A stretch of 64,000 bases of DNA from Ipomoea triloba (Eukaryota; Streptophyta; Magnoliopsida; Solanales; Convolvulaceae), in the NCBI RefSeq assembly GCF_003576645.1, contig NC_044920.1:21638638-21702637 (forward strand). Reading direction: 5' to 3'. The stretch's first letter is position 1. Every line of letters begins with the position of its first letter. The notes beneath the pieces were generated by a model. That model did not search any database. It was given only the letters and a program-made list of their open reading frames with translations, and was not told where the DNA came from. Below, in pieces: positions 9,691 through 22,400 of this stretch. Made by a program: the position numbers and the translations under genes.

Positions 9691-10295
9691 AAGACTGAGG
9701 TTGGTTATTATTTCTACCATAAGAACTTGTTCTCATTTGATCCAATACCTATATAATTATCCTGAGAGATTAACACTACAACACTCATACCACTTTTGGA
9801 AGGTAAATATTTTAAACCTTGGGTTTTAAAAATTTTTGGTCTTATTCACCAACAAGATAATCAATTGGATGAAATTATTCCAACAGAAATTATGTTTAAA
9901 ATATTTTTTTTAAACAAATCACAAAACATATTTCATATCAATTAATAATCAATAAATCATTATTAACACGCACAATACAATATAAATCTCTCAATTCACA
10001 ATTTAAATACAAATATAAAATAGAAATAAAATACGTTATACATATAATTAAAGGAAGTGTAGCAACCAAGATTCAAGTCATTCAACCCTTGGATCTTTGA
10101 AAACAAATACAAAATAGTTACCAACTAACCTATTATCTAAGGCCCTTCAACTATTGACTTTTACCAATTTTTATCCTCGACTTTTAATTTGACCAAAGTT
10201 GGTCCCTTAACTATTGATTTTGTACCAATTTTGGCCCTTCTGTTAAATCTATGCTAAATAGGTGTTAAAATTGAGGGCAAAAATTGAGTTACTAT
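9691..10295. other. AT-rich intergenic DNA
   Basis: No gene seen. The part near 10140-10290, with repeated phrases such as TTAACTATTGATTTT, looks like decayed repetitive DNA into which the LTR element inserted. Confidence 0.35.
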
Positions 10296-10946
10296 TGTTG
10301 GTTTTATCTCCCACGGAATAGTCAAACGGCAGGTTAACACCACAGGAAAATCGACTAACACTATCGGAAAACTAGAGTAACTTTTTAGCCCTCTTTGTAT
10401 TACGAACTGTCTTTGAGTACAATGAATTGCTTCTTCCTCTCTCGAAACTTATAACCCCTATTTATACAAGTTAGGAGGGGTTTCTCCCTTAGGAAACTTC
10501 TAAACTACTTTAGGAACTCTTGCCTTATTACATTTTAGGCACTTTCCTAATCTATCTCGACCTTCCTTCCGCATCTCTCACTTTCCGTCGGCAAACTCTT
10601 TAAAAAACTTCCATAATCGCCTGTCTTGCACCGCCCTTCTTGCACCGCCTCTCTTACCTCGGTCCCTTCTAGGTCGGTCTTGTCCAAGTCATCTTTTTCT
10701 TACTTCTTTAATCCGACCTTTCCTCCATGGTAATTAATCGTTTCAATCGCAATGTTCAATCACTTTGAGTCTAAGATCTTCAGCTACCTTATCACCTTCT
10801 CAATGATCCCTCGACCGACCAATTGACCGTCGGCCGACTTATACCGCGCTATCGTGCCTTCTTCCGAACCTTCTTCCCCTCCTTGTCAGTCGCCCCCTTC
10901 GTCCACACCGAGCTTCCAATACCGAGCCTTAGTTTATCCTCCATCA
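10296..10946 (-). repeat. Left LTR (3' LTR of the minus-strand element)
   Basis: 651 bp, aligned along its length with 14061-14777. The minus-strand TATA box is at 10458-10466. Confidence 0.8.
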
Positions 10947-11441
10947 TCTAGTCCCTCATTTTCCCGAGTTACGCAAAGCACGGCTCGGGGAAATGCGTTG
11001 TTCTTCTCTACTTAGGAAAATTTTTACTCCCCAGTCCTTCACTTTCTCGAGTTACTTGAAGTACGACTTGGAAAAGTATTACTAGCTTGTCCTCTGTCAT
11101 CGAGCCACCTCCTGTGCACTTTCGTCACCTCAAGTACGTTTTTACTTAGGGAAAGTTTTTTACTCCCCCCAAGTCCCTCACTTTCCCGAGTTACGCAAAG
11201 CACAACTCGAAAAAGTACTTGCGACCGGGTTTTTCTCCTCGCGCTGGTCGTCACTCGTGCCTGCCAGAGCTTAAGCTTTTAACCCTATCTTCTCACGGTC
11301 CCATCGGTCAAGTCCCACGCATTTAATGTTTTTGATCCTTATCTTTTGTCGATCAACGAGCTTCTAACATTGTCACATCAGTTTTATTACACCTACTCGA
11401 GTGCGACTACATGGTACTATTCTCAAAGCAAATCCTTCCCC

Positions 11442-11449
11442 TATAAATA
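11442..11449 (+). promoter_or_regulatory. TATA box for antisense gene 1
   Basis: TATAAATA lies 61 bases before an ATG in good context (ACCATGGC) at 11510. It supports independent plus-strand transcription inside the retroelement. Confidence 0.45.
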
Positions 11450-11509
11450 CCGTTGTTGCTTCCATTTTTGCTCATCCACCCTCGTTTCAGAACTTACCCT
11501 CTAAGACCA

Positions 11510-11868
11510 TGGCACCCAAGCGTAGAGTTTCTGCTCCATCCCCTCGTCGATCTGCCCGGTGATGACCCCTCGTTGCCCATCGACATTCCGCCTGAACTGG
11601 AAGAGGATGACTGGGTTGTCGTACCTCTTGAATCGCCGCCCATCGAGATGGAACCAATGCTTCATAGCCCTGTCCCCCTGAGGAGCTGATTCCAGACCCT
11701 GATTACATGGAGTTCCTCGACGAAATCCAAGCCATGCTAGACCGTGGTACCCCTAATGGCGCTCCGCCAGGCGTTGCTGCCTTCTGGGAGGAGTACCGCG
11801 ACTATGCTTCTGCTCCTGCACCGGCGACTCCGGCTGTTTCTTCTGAGGTTGTTCCTCCGACGAAGTAG
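11510..11868 (+). pseudogene. Antisense gene 1: small acidic/proline-rich protein, frameshifted
   Basis: The frame opens MAPKRRVSAPSPRR, then needs a frame change near 11555-11570 to read DDPSLPIDIPPELEEDDW, and another near 11675 to read EELIPDPDYMEFLDEIQ and end VVPPTK-stop at 11868. Three consecutive fragments of one protein of about 120 residues are thus recovered. I recognise no family. It lies between the LTRs, opposite to LTR transcription. Accessory antisense ORFs are known in several plant LTR retrotransposons. Two frameshifts indicate that this copy is dead. Confidence 0.5.
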
Positions 11869-12689
11869 GTTTGGGGATTAACCTAAAAAAGCCCCGCTTT
11901 TTCTAGCTTTTGCTGAAGGGGTGTTCCATTGGCCCCTTTATTTTGTTTTGAATGTAATTATCCAGCCTTCGGGCTTCGATGAATGGAAAATCGTCATCCT
12001 TTTGCTCATGCTTTGCCTCTTTTCTTTCTGCATGCGTTTACTAAATAGTTTATTCATCATAGAATCTTTCATCCGGCCCCCAAGGGTCTTTTTGGGAACC
12101 TTTGACACTTTCAAACCCCGAGATAGGTCAGCCCATCAAACCCTAGTTCGTCGAGGTTAGGTGCGACCTTTTCTAGGACTTTGCCACATCCTTTCAACTT
12201 TGCCTTTCGACTCGTTCCCCAACCATGCTTCCAGTCCCTCAAACTCTTAGTCTGAGGACTCGACTGAGCTTAAATCGACACAATCCGACCTCTTAATTGC
12301 ATTAGGTCTGGCCTTTCCCATGAAATATCCCTTTCAGTCCCTTAGACCTTTAGTATGAGGATCATGCTGGGTTTTGCTATATCCTCCATTTTTTAAAGGA
12401 TTTGCCTAGTCCGACCTCTAAGGTCCAATCAGTCACTTTGGTGGAGCTCGCTTCTGTAAGTTGGCCCATGCCCACTTGTCCTGACTGCGCGAAACTCTCT
12501 ATTTTTCGTCTTTTTCGATCCTCTATCTTCTTCGTGATTCCCGCCCTCATCATTACCTTTTATGAACCGCCATATGGGCATTAAATGTCTTCCCACTCTT
12601 ACGTCAGCTAACCGTCTATCAACAATCGCATCACTCGTCCGTCCCTCCGATTAGAACCACGCGTCCTCATCTCCTTCACCCTCTGATCT

Positions 12690-12697
12690 TATAAAAG
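12690..12697 (+). promoter_or_regulatory. TATA box for antisense gene 2
   Basis: TATAAAAG lies about 200 bases before the ATG at 12894, with C/T-rich leader-like sequence between. Confidence 0.4.
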
Positions 12698-12893
12698 GCT
12701 TATCCGCCTTGCTTCTTCACCTTTTACCTTTTTTCCTATGCAGTCCAGTTTTCTCCATTTCCGTCACCTCGTTGCTTCTCCACCGCCCGTCGTCTGCTCC
12801 CACATTGCCATTTTCTCTCCGATGTTAGTTCCACAAACTTTTCTGGTAAGCCCCTTTCTTCCTTTCTTGTTTTCTTGCCTTTTCTGTCTTTCC

Positions 12894-14040
12894 ATGTCTT
12901 CATCTTCCTCTTCTTCTCACGTGAGGTTTATAGAAAACCTCTCCGCCTCTGCCTCCTAGTCGGTGGCTTCTGGGAATGCCTCGGTCGATCCTCCGACCAA
13001 TGCCTCAGAGGAGATTCATTTTCATCTGGCCATGGCCGCGTCTGGAATGTCGCCCTGGCTAACCTTATGTCGCCCTAAACCTCCTGGTCCAGAACACTTC
13101 CACTCTCTCTTCGGAGAAGCTAGAACACGTCCAAGACCTACTTGGTCCCAAGGCCATGGTCATGGCGGCTGGTGACCACGATATTCATGATCCTCATTCC
13201 GGCTATATCGGCCTTCACTACAAGTCGGTTCTATATGGGTTCCGTATTCCAATCCATCCCTTCTTGACCACCTTCTTTAATTATTTTCGTATATTACCGG
13301 GTCAGCTCGTTCCCAACTCCCATCGCCTTCTCACATGTTTTCTAACCTCCACTCACAAACTCGACCTCCAACCAACCATGCCCCTATTCAACCAACTTTT
13401 CCAAGTTTCTCAGGTCGGCAAGCCCCCCTCCGTATTCGTTCGAATATCCCAACGGCGGGGTTGCCGAGTCATTGACGGTTTGAAGGATTCTCTTAAGAAG
13501 TGGAAAAATGACTTCTTTTTTGTCAAACCTTCTAACCCTCAAGACGTTTTTTCCTTCCCTCTCCGCTGGCATCCGAGGATTATCGCTTCGATGGGAAGCC
13601 CAACTTGGTGGCTGGCTCGCCCTTATAAACCGTTGTATTGGCAATGAAGGGCCAGCTCGTCCCGGTCGATACATGGTCCGACCTAAAAGCTTTAGGTCGG
13701 GCTGGCTTGCTCACTGAAGGCGTAGCCCGAGCAGGTTACTTCTTCATCTTCTTTTATCCCCATTCCTTCTCATCTCGGTTCCTTGTGAACTTACTAACGC
13801 TTTATTTATTCCTTTTCCAACCGACAACGACGAGCTTATCAGTCGAAAGACTCTCGCTAGAGCCGAGGACGAGGACGACTCTTCGGACGACGCAGACGAA
13901 GAGCTAGAAGATGTTGTTGAAATTTCTTCTTCAGACTCCGAGACCTCAACTGCTCATATGGAAGCATGCCATGCTGCTCTGTGAGCCCGCCACAAGGGCA
14001 AAGCTACTGCCGCCGAAAAGGGGAAGGGTAAGGCTGATTG
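12894..14040 (+). pseudogene. Antisense gene 2: putative gypsy-type transposon domain protein, broken
   Basis: The frame starts MSSSSSSSHVRF, meets an in-frame TAG at 12957-12959, then continues SVASGNASVDPP. After a frameshift near 13100 it gives a long stretch (13156-13647) containing HYKSVLYGFRIPIHPF and LVPNSHRLLTCF. This resembles the 'putative gypsy type transposon' domain (PF04195) found in accessory proteins of plant retroelements. A further frame change near 13640 gives MKGQLVPVDTWSDLKALG. A possible intron near 13735-13830 leads to an acidic tail (AEDEDDSSDDADEE) ending GKGKAD-stop at 14040, one base from the primer-binding site. No enzymatic motif is seen. The family assignment is by eye. 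Confidence 0.6.
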
Positions 14041-14059
14041 ATCTCCACAGACGGCGCCA
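14040..14059 (-). other. Primer-binding site of the LTR element
   Basis: Minus strand TGGCGCCGTCTGTGGAGATC sits one base inside the right LTR, in the form common to plant Gypsy elements. It orients the element. Confidence 0.75.
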
Positions 14060-14060
14060 A

Positions 14061-14777
14061 TGTTGATTTTATCTTCCACGGAATGGTCGAACGGCAGGCC
14101 AACACTACCAGAAAATCGACTAACACTATCGGAAAGCTAGAGTAACTTTTCAGCCCTCTTTGTATTACGAATTGCCTTAGAGTACAATGAATTGCTTCTG
14201 CCTCTCTTGAGACTTAGAACCCCTATTTATACAAGCTAGGAGGGATTTCTCTCTTAGAAAACTTCTAAACTACTTAGGAAGTCTTTCCTTATTACATTTT
14301 AGGCACTTTCCTAATTTATCTCGACCTTCCTTCCGCATCTCCCACTTTCCGCCGACAAACTCTTTAGGAAACTTCCATAATCGCTTGTCTTGCACCGCCT
14401 CTCTTACCTCGGGCCCTTCTAGGTCGGTCTGGTCCGACTCATCTTCTTCTTACTTCTTTAATTCGACCTTTCCTCCATGGTAATTAATCGTTTCAATAGC
14501 AATGTTCAATCACTCTGAGGACTCATCTTCTTCTTACTTCTTTAATCCGACTTTTCCTCCTTGGTAATTAATCGTTTCAATAGCAATGTTCAATCACCAC
14601 GAGTCTAAGATCTTCAGTTGTATCACCTTCTCAATGATCCCTCCACCGACCAACTGACCGTCGGCCGACTTATACGGCGCTATCATGCCTTCTTCCAGGC
14701 CTTCTTCCCCTCCTTATCATCCGCCCCCTTCGTCCACACCGAGCTTCCAATATCGAGCCTTAGTCTATCCCCTATCA
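14061..14777 (-). repeat. Right LTR (5' LTR of the minus-strand element)
   Basis: 717 bp. A segment around TACTTCTTTAATYCGACYTT ... CAATGTTCAATCAC is duplicated in tandem (about 14447-14515 and 14524-14597), explaining the extra length over the left LTR. Minus TATA box at 14223-14231. Confidence 0.8.
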
Positions 14778-15250
14778 TTTGTGATTTAAACATTCACTAT
14801 CATGTCATACAAGGTGTTGAGGCTCTAAAGGTGAGAAAATTTCGCCGTTTGTGGACAATACAAGTTCATTTTTAATTAGTTCCATAACGGTTGTCTCATT
14901 ATTGTTACATTTAATATTTAATATTTGATTTTTAATTTAATTACTTTAATTGAAAGTATATAATATATAATATATTATTTGGACAGAAAGATTTGAAGGG
15001 AAAATTTTAGTGTGGTTGGTAGCATTTTGGGGAAATGACATTTTTTTACCTCTTAATTATATTCTTATAATGCTTTTTCCTCTTGAATTATTCATGTATC
15101 CACATTTGCCCCTCAATTATTTGAAAAGTGGCGGTTTCCCATCCTTTATGTTAAATGGACAAAAGTAAATATTTCAGTTATTTTTTCTTTTTCAACAAAT
15201 TATTGCTAATATGTAGGGATGATTACAGTTTGATTCGAACTGAACTGGAC
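14778..15250. other. AT-rich intergenic DNA
   Basis: No gene recognised. AT-rich with phrases typical of decayed repeats. Confidence 0.3.
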
Positions 15251-15261
15251 ATTGTAGCAAC

Positions 15262-15356
15262 CGAACTAAAACAGTAGGGACGATTCAAACCCATTCCCAT
15301 CATTCATGTGAGAGTGTTTTCCGGGACACCGGGTACCACTAGACCACAAGGTCTTT

Positions 15357-15360
<4 letters not shown>
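15262..15360 (-). mobile_element. SINE, family A, copy 1
   Basis: On the minus strand a tRNA-like head has an A box (GTGGTCTAGTGG) and a B box (GGGTTTGAATC), followed by sequence shared with elements at 23765-23910 and 38212-38308 (GATGGGARTGRGTTYGA). It abuts a (TA)n tract at its 5' end. Confidence 0.5.
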
Positions 15361-15406
<46 letters not shown>

Positions 15407-15407
15407 N

Positions 15408-15454
<47 letters not shown>
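15360..15454. repeat. (TA)n microsatellite with one undetermined base
   Basis: About 47 TA units with an N at 15407. The array length may be wrong in the assembly. Confidence 0.95.
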
Positions 15455-15457
<3 letters not shown>

Positions 15458-15639
15458 CAGAAGAGAAAAGTACTACAAGCATATAATTTTCGGAGAAAAA
15501 GCTTCATTTTTCTTAGCATTTTTAAAGAAATGTAAAGCAACAAAATTGATGAAGTAAAAATATCATAAGGGCCAAATTGGCATTTCAGCTCTCACCTATC
15601 TTTGTATTTTCATCTCATATTTCTAAACTGAGAAGCCGT

Positions 15640-15793
15640 AGGTCGGCGCAGGATGTTTAAGAATTACAGTTTCCAGTTTCCAATCCGGTTCGGATATGTA
15701 ATTTTGTGCAAGGAGAAGACGGCGTTCGATGCTGCAATGCGATAGCATATGATAGAGAGAGAAGAACTGCTTCAGCACAGAGATTTTCTGCAG
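15640..15793 (+). other. Probable 5' UTR exon of the BTB gene
   Basis: Sequence ending TTTTCTGCAG followed by donor GTACAT at 15794 faces an acceptor CCGCTGCAG at 16390, 79 bases before the ATG. This is the usual arrangement of a 5' UTR intron. A short upstream ORF (ATGCTGCAATGCGATAGC then ATA TGA) starts near 15730 and could reduce translation. Inferred from splice signals only. Confidence 0.4.
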
Positions 15794-16469
15794 GTACATT
15801 TCTGACAGAATTCTAAAACCCTTCTTCTCAAATTTGAATACTACTTATGAATTTTGCAGAAGGATTTCAACAAAACTGGGATGATTTTGAGAACACTAAC
15901 TAAATAATTCTGCTTGCTTTTTTCCAATTTATCCACTTTTTCACATTTAATTAAAAAGATTTCATAATTTTCCATCTCCTTCTTATGGCTAACATGAGCA
16001 CAGTTACTATATAAAGTTACAAATTCAGTGGTATTACATTTTACATGATTGATTTCTGAAAACTTCATAGGTCCTTTAGCGATCACTGTTTTGTTTTTCA
16101 TACAACAGAAGAGGTATGCCTATGTGTGTATGTATGTATGCATTTCAATTATGTTTATTTTGTATGAGGAACATGTGATCTACATGTGTGTGCATGTGTT
16201 CTTTGAATCCTCCGTGTTATATTTTGAATATTCTATGTGTTATCCATATGTATTCTGTATGCATCTGCAAAATTTCTGAAATGATTATAGACATCCAGCG
16301 CTGGCTAAAATCTTCTGAGGAAAACATAAGTCATAAGCTGCTTGTTATATCTACCACTGAAGCTATTTCCATTTTCTGTTGCCGCTGCAGAAGGAGCAGA
16401 CTTTGCTGTCAAATTTTTCTCACCATTTGTGGTAGCATTTGGGGAAATTTTCTTTAAATCCAAGCACTG

Positions 16470-19400
16470 ATGAGGCCATCATCCTCAAAACATGGTGCTG
16501 AGAGCAACCGTGGTGTTAGTGGCCACATGTTCACTCTTCATCAGCGCCTTCACCATGCTCTTGGTCTCGGACTTGGGTAACTTCAAACTTTTATTATTAT
16601 ATTTAGATGTTCAATCAATTTCCTGTATAGCATTAAACTAAATTGCCTAAAATGGTTTTATGGTTGCCGTTGTGGCTTTTTGCCCCATTAACTATTGAGG
16701 TATAGTTTTTCTTGGGCAGATTTGAACACATAATATTTGGAGTTCCAACTATGGAATATGTGTCTAAAAGACAAAAAAGTTCATTTGAGTCATGATCATA
16801 GACTCATAGTTAGTTCATGTATAGAAAGTTAGAAACCTTTTGGCTGTGTTTAGTAACTAGAAAAAATTTCCATTTTTCTGAAACAATGGAAAATATAAAA
16901 TGAAAATAAAAGAACATGTTTATTTTAGCACTATTTTCCATTTTTCAATTTGGAAAATAGTTTTTTCATTTTTCCAACTTAATAAAGAAGGATACGAGGA
17001 GGAAATCAGAAAAATTGAAATTACTGCTTATCCATTCAATAATTTCAAAGGTTATGAGCTATGTCATTTAGGCACATGAGTACTCTTTTCTTATGATATG
17101 AAGAGTTAAATGTACTTTATCTGGCTCCCATGAGAACTAGTCTTTGAGAACTTGAGGACTAATCTCATCCGTCCATCTAAGATAAGATGATCAAGGGCTG
17201 AAAAATAAGGAAATAATAGGAAAAAATGTGGTGACATTTTTGTAATTATTATGGTGCATTTGGAAATGCTTGATAGTGCATCACTGCATCCACTGATAAC
17301 TGTTAAGTCCCACATTGATAAAAATAATAGAGAACATATGGGTTTATAAGGCCATGGTTTAGACTAGCTAATAGGTTGGATTCAATCTTTTAGTGTGGTT
17401 TGGCTCATGTGCATTATAGCCCTTGAGTGACCCTAGCCAAATCTTAGTTTATAACATGGTATCAGAGGCTTTTGTTAGCCCAATCTTAGTTTATAACAAT
17501 AACTAATAGTGCACACACTTGAGTGCACTATTATAGATCTTGAATCCGCAGATGCACTATCAAGTGTTTCTAAATGCACCGTAACGAAATGCCACTGTTT
17601 TTTTTTTACTTAATTTCCCGCCCTTAATCGTCCTAGATGGATGGATGAGATTAGTCTACAGGTTATCACAGGAAGTCTAGTTCTCATTTGAACCTAATTC
17701 TATATATGTGTGTGTGTGTATGTATATATATTATCTCTTAACCGCACCATCTTCATTCTCAATTGATTACTTTATCTCCTCTGATATCTTTCCACAATTA
17801 TGATTGAACTAAATTTCTTTCCTTCAAAATTAACTTTCAAGTATTTAAGGTGTTTTCTTCTTTTGATGTTTGATTGAAAAAAAAAATGCAATTTTGTTCA
17901 AGCATCTATGATTTTGAAAATAGACTTAATAATGCAATGAAAAGAAAATTCTTTTTCTTTTCAAAATTTTTGAGTATCTCAACTATTAGAAACTCAAGTT
18001 AATGCCTTTACCTTTTTATTATTTATTTATTTTTGCTTCTCTTTTTATACTAGGGTAAAAAAGATTTTCACTAGAAGGTAGGAATTTTTTAGTGTTGGAG
18101 GGAAAATGGGAATCTCTTTCTAGATAGAGCAGGATATCTTTGAAAATAATAATAATAATGCTGTAAAAATAATTTGTTTTTTAATTAGGGCATATATTTA
18201 ATATATGTGAGGGAAAGGGGGTATCTTAGGTAGTTTTTGAAACAGGGAGGGGGTGGTGTTAAGTATCATAAAATGAGATTAGGAGGCTTAAGTTTTGCTG
18301 ATTAACCATTTCAAGTGGGTAAGCGTATTTAACTCTAATATGAACAATACTTGTTCTTCCATTATCAATTGCGAGAAATCCATTAGTTATTTGGAGGCCG
18401 TGTTGCTTTTAGTGTTACTAAGGTCCTATCTCCTATAACCTTAAGGGTGTGAAGGTTGTTATCATAGGCTCAGCCTTTGGCTTCCAAAGAGAGCTGAGAG
18501 GGAAGTGGAATCATAAAATGGTCTAATGGCAAGTAGTGAAGGTCTGTAAGAAAAGGATAGGTTGAAGAAAAAGAAGACAAATTTAACACTTTCTTAGCCA
18601 CTTCAATATATGAGCTATGCTCTATAAATGGAAATTCACACTATTTCTTATAATGTTAACGAAATAAGTTTTTCTGTTGGCAGAACTAGTGACATGATGT
18701 GTTTCTGGCTTCTGATGTCAACTTTTTGCTGATGCAGATATTATGATGACAAAGGACCAAACTGGAATTTTACAGACTTTGACAGACAAAAGCTTGTAAT
18801 CCGTTCCATTGATGCCTTTCTTGATTGTTTATCTCTTGAGACAATAAGACACCCCCTTGTAAAGGTATTTTAACCCTCAACGTCTGAACAATTTTTATAT
18901 TTGGATATGCCATAATTTAAAATATTTGAAATTCAGCCAGAATGTAAAATTTGATTTAAATTTTGGGTTTAATTTGGATAATTTAAATAATACCCACCCT
19001 ATTAGTCTCTGTTCACGATGATATTTTTCTTTTTGTCTTGATCTGTCGCTTTCTGTGTGCTGTGACATTGTGTTTGTTTTCCTTTTGTTGTCATTGTTTT
19101 ACTTTCCTTGTTTGAATTATGTTTCAGGATTCAATCCCTGGTATGATTGGAGCATTGGGAAGTATTCTTGGATCAAAAAGTCAAGATACTTTGATTTTGG
19201 CCTCTGAACTTGCTGTAAAGATCGTCAGTGTTTTGCCAAGTTCAATGCTGGAATCTCATTTTCCTGTTCTTGTTTTTCCTTTATCATCCTTGTTATCTTC
19301 CCACCAGTCACAGATTTCTATTTCATCTGCCACTGCCTTGAATTTCATTCTTTCAAATCTGAGTACCAAAAGAGAGAAGGAAGTTTGGGAGATTTTGAAA

Positions 19401-22400
19401 CAAAGGAATGTGGTTGGTGATATTGTCCTAAATGTAAAGGGATTTTCAATAGGCAATAAACCAATTGAGTTCTTTCAAGAGATGGCTTCTCTTTTGAGTA
19501 AAATACTGCAGAGGTGGCCATCTTCTAGGTTCTGTGTTTATACTGATATCAAATTGTTGGATCTTTTGGATACTCTCTCATTTCACCCTGAGATCTCCAT
19601 AAAAGCTTCTGTATTACAGATCCATTCTGCTATAGGTATCAGTGGGGTTCCTGTCAAAAAGTTTTATCTTAGCCCTAAGTTCTGCACCTCTTATTTTCAT
19701 GGCTTGTGAATTTTCATCTCTAATGGCAGCTTTGTGTCTCAATGGAGCGAAGAAGATTTTGGAAAATGGGGAAACTCTTCTGAAAATGATGGTTGACAGT
19801 ATGGACATATCAAAACCCTATTCAATTCAAATGGAAGCATTCAAACTGGCTCAATGTCTAATGGTAGCAATTCTTATTTAACTATTATCCTTTATCCTGT
19901 TCTCGAGCATATCTTTTTCATTTATTGAATGGGTTATATTTTAATGATTCCTTAGATGAGTGATGAAGAATGCTCAACAGTTATTAAAATATGTGGTGAG
20001 TCCATTGTGAAAGCCATAATTACTAGAATGGGCAATTTGAGTTCAGGTCAAAAGCTTGCTAAGGACCAAATGTCAACACTCCTGGAGGCATGCCGTTTAG
20101 CTCTAATCACACGTTGGGTTGGGGAACATCATCATTACTTCTGGAAAGCAGGAATTGATGGAGTCCTTCTAAATCTTCTGCTGGACAATTTTCATACAGA
20201 TTACCATTCTTTACATTTCTTGCCACTACGAGAACAAATTGTCAAAATAAAGCAGGGTCTCCAAACAAGTTTTTGTCTACCATTAAGACCATATGTTTGG
20301 GATATTCTTGGATATCTTGCAGCACATTCCGCAGAAGATTGCAATCCAATGATGCACGGGCATGAAGCTTCTTTTAATACACTTGTTGTGTGTGCATGGT
20401 AATTTTTCTATTGTTCATTTTAATTGTCCGTATGTTTTGTTTTGCAAAACCTTCTTTTCCCCTCCCTATTTTGTACATGAAAAATTTTTCTTGATAACTG
20501 CACACCATTTTCCATTATGTTCTTGGCAGCTTAGCCTTTGTGGACTCAATCAGTGTGTCACACCAGATTGATCAAGTTATTTATGCACTTGAATCAGTGT
20601 CTAGAGCAGTTCTTATGATGATTTATTCTCCTTGGAAGTATCTTGCATATCAAACAAGATTTATAATATCTGAAGTCTTATCCTCAAGTAGCAAGGATTA
20701 TGTGGAATATCTTTTGAATACTTTAAGAACCGCATCTTCTGGTAATAAGGTTGGAATGCCTTCCAATCTTAAGATTGCCATAAGCTTGATGAATTTGGCA
20801 TGTTATTCAGGTCTACCAAAATATCGGAAGCATGTTATTGAGCATCAAGGAGTAACCATTTTGTTAACTTTCATACGATGGTGGATACTCAATCCTATAT
20901 GCATAAGAAGGATATATCTAGCTCCACACTTGGGTAATCAATTTTGTCTGAGAGCCTGTTGCTGGTGCCATTCTGCTGATTGGGAAGGTGAAGAAATACT
21001 TTTACTTTTGGGTCTTTGGTGTCTTGCCGAGTTAGTAGGGAACTCTAGTTCATCTGAGGATCATGTTGTTCTGTCCAACTATCTGGTGGGTGCTGATAAA
21101 GTCCAATTCATAGAGGAACTTCAACAGATCTGTTACAACATTTCTTCTCCTGGATCAAGATGGTATGTTGCATACATTCTTTGGCATCTTGGATTCTATG
21201 GATTCCCAACTAAATTTGGACAAAGGGTTCAGAAGGCACTTAATGAAAATCAAAATTCTGATTTGGAACTTATCCTTGCAAGTCAGGAATCTATTTATGT
21301 TCATGGTATTATTCTTTCAGTCAGGTGTCCTTCATTGTTGCCATCCAAAGAACTTAAAGAGAAAGTGTCTTTTGGTTCTTTTTCTAAGCAGGATGCGGAG
21401 ACGCATGAGAGGTTGATAAACAAAGTTCAGCTCTCTGCTCAAGTTGATCACCAGACATTAGCTAAGTTGTTAGAATATGTTTACTCTGGATATTTTGAAG
21501 CTGGTGAAGACCTTGTGAAAAGGTTGAAACTATATGCCAAACATTGCAATTTGCGTCCTCTACTGCATATGCTTGACAGGAGGACACCAAAATGGGGAAA
21601 TCCTCTGCCAAGATTTGATCTTACTTGTGCTCTTGAGTCAGCTGGATATCAATTCTCGTATGTTTCCTCCTTGACAAGTCATTTTATGCAAATATTTGTT
21701 ACCCATGGTCTGAGAAGTTAAAACCATTACAGTTGACTTAAAATATAACCATGGATAAGAGGTTCATTATGAGCCAATATAAGGCCACCTATATTTTCTT
21801 GTTCATTGTTAGCAAACTTATAGACTCTAGATTACCAGAAAAACAGAAAATATTCCATCAAATTTGTAATTAAAAAAAATATTGTTTTTCTGCATTAGGT
21901 CCAATTTAGAAGGCGGCACTTAGAGCAACCTCATTAGTATATGCATTTTTACTTAGTTTTTTCAGATCCATGTAGAAGAGAGAGGGGAAGAGAAAAGAGG
22001 AAAAAGGAGAAAAAAAGAAAAAGAAAAAACAGAATCTGACAAAAAGTTATTTTTTTTTAAAGGCCCTTCACGCGCCCAGCTGGGCGCAGCAGTCTTCCAC
22101 ACGCTATTTTGTAGCTGCTCCTTTCTCTCATTTTCCAATCAAGTGGACCCACAATAATGTTTAACTTGCAGGAGGAAAAACCACAAAAAAACCCCTCCCT
22201 CCATTTGTTAAAAAACCAACCCCAAATTTTTTGACTGCAAAAAACCACAAAAGAACCACTAATGTGGTTGCTCTTAGCCACTTAGTATGGAAAGCTGACT
22301 ATAGTACTAGTGTGTTAAATAGTGATTACTGATTAGTGGGGCCACATGAAATTGAGGATATAAGATGACTTTTTTTTTGAAAACCAGGATATAAGATGAC

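Larger units (their letters stand above)
10296..14777 (-). mobile_element. Non-autonomous LTR retrotransposon (minus) with antisense genes
   Basis: LTRs lie at 10296-10946 and 14061-14777. On the minus strand each starts near TGATRG and ends AATCAACA or ACCAACA. Beside the right LTR the minus strand reads TGGCGCCGTCTGTGGAGATC (14040-14059), a typical tRNA primer-binding site, and a purine-rich tract (GAAAATGAGGGACTAG) precedes the left LTR. This fixes a minus-strand element. Both LTRs carry a minus TATAAATAG. No gag or pol is seen. The readable genes between the LTRs run on the plus strand. No matching target duplication was found. The right LTR is longer through an internal duplication near 14450-14600. 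Confidence 0.8.

Noticed and set aside
9346..9756. 136-residue proline/histidine/threonine-rich ORF
   Set aside because: It is produced by the G-poor CCA minisatellite, with two overlapping frames equally open. No start context or family likeness.
15308..15535. ORF containing a long (IY)n run
   Set aside because: Translation of the (TA)n microsatellite, including an undetermined base.
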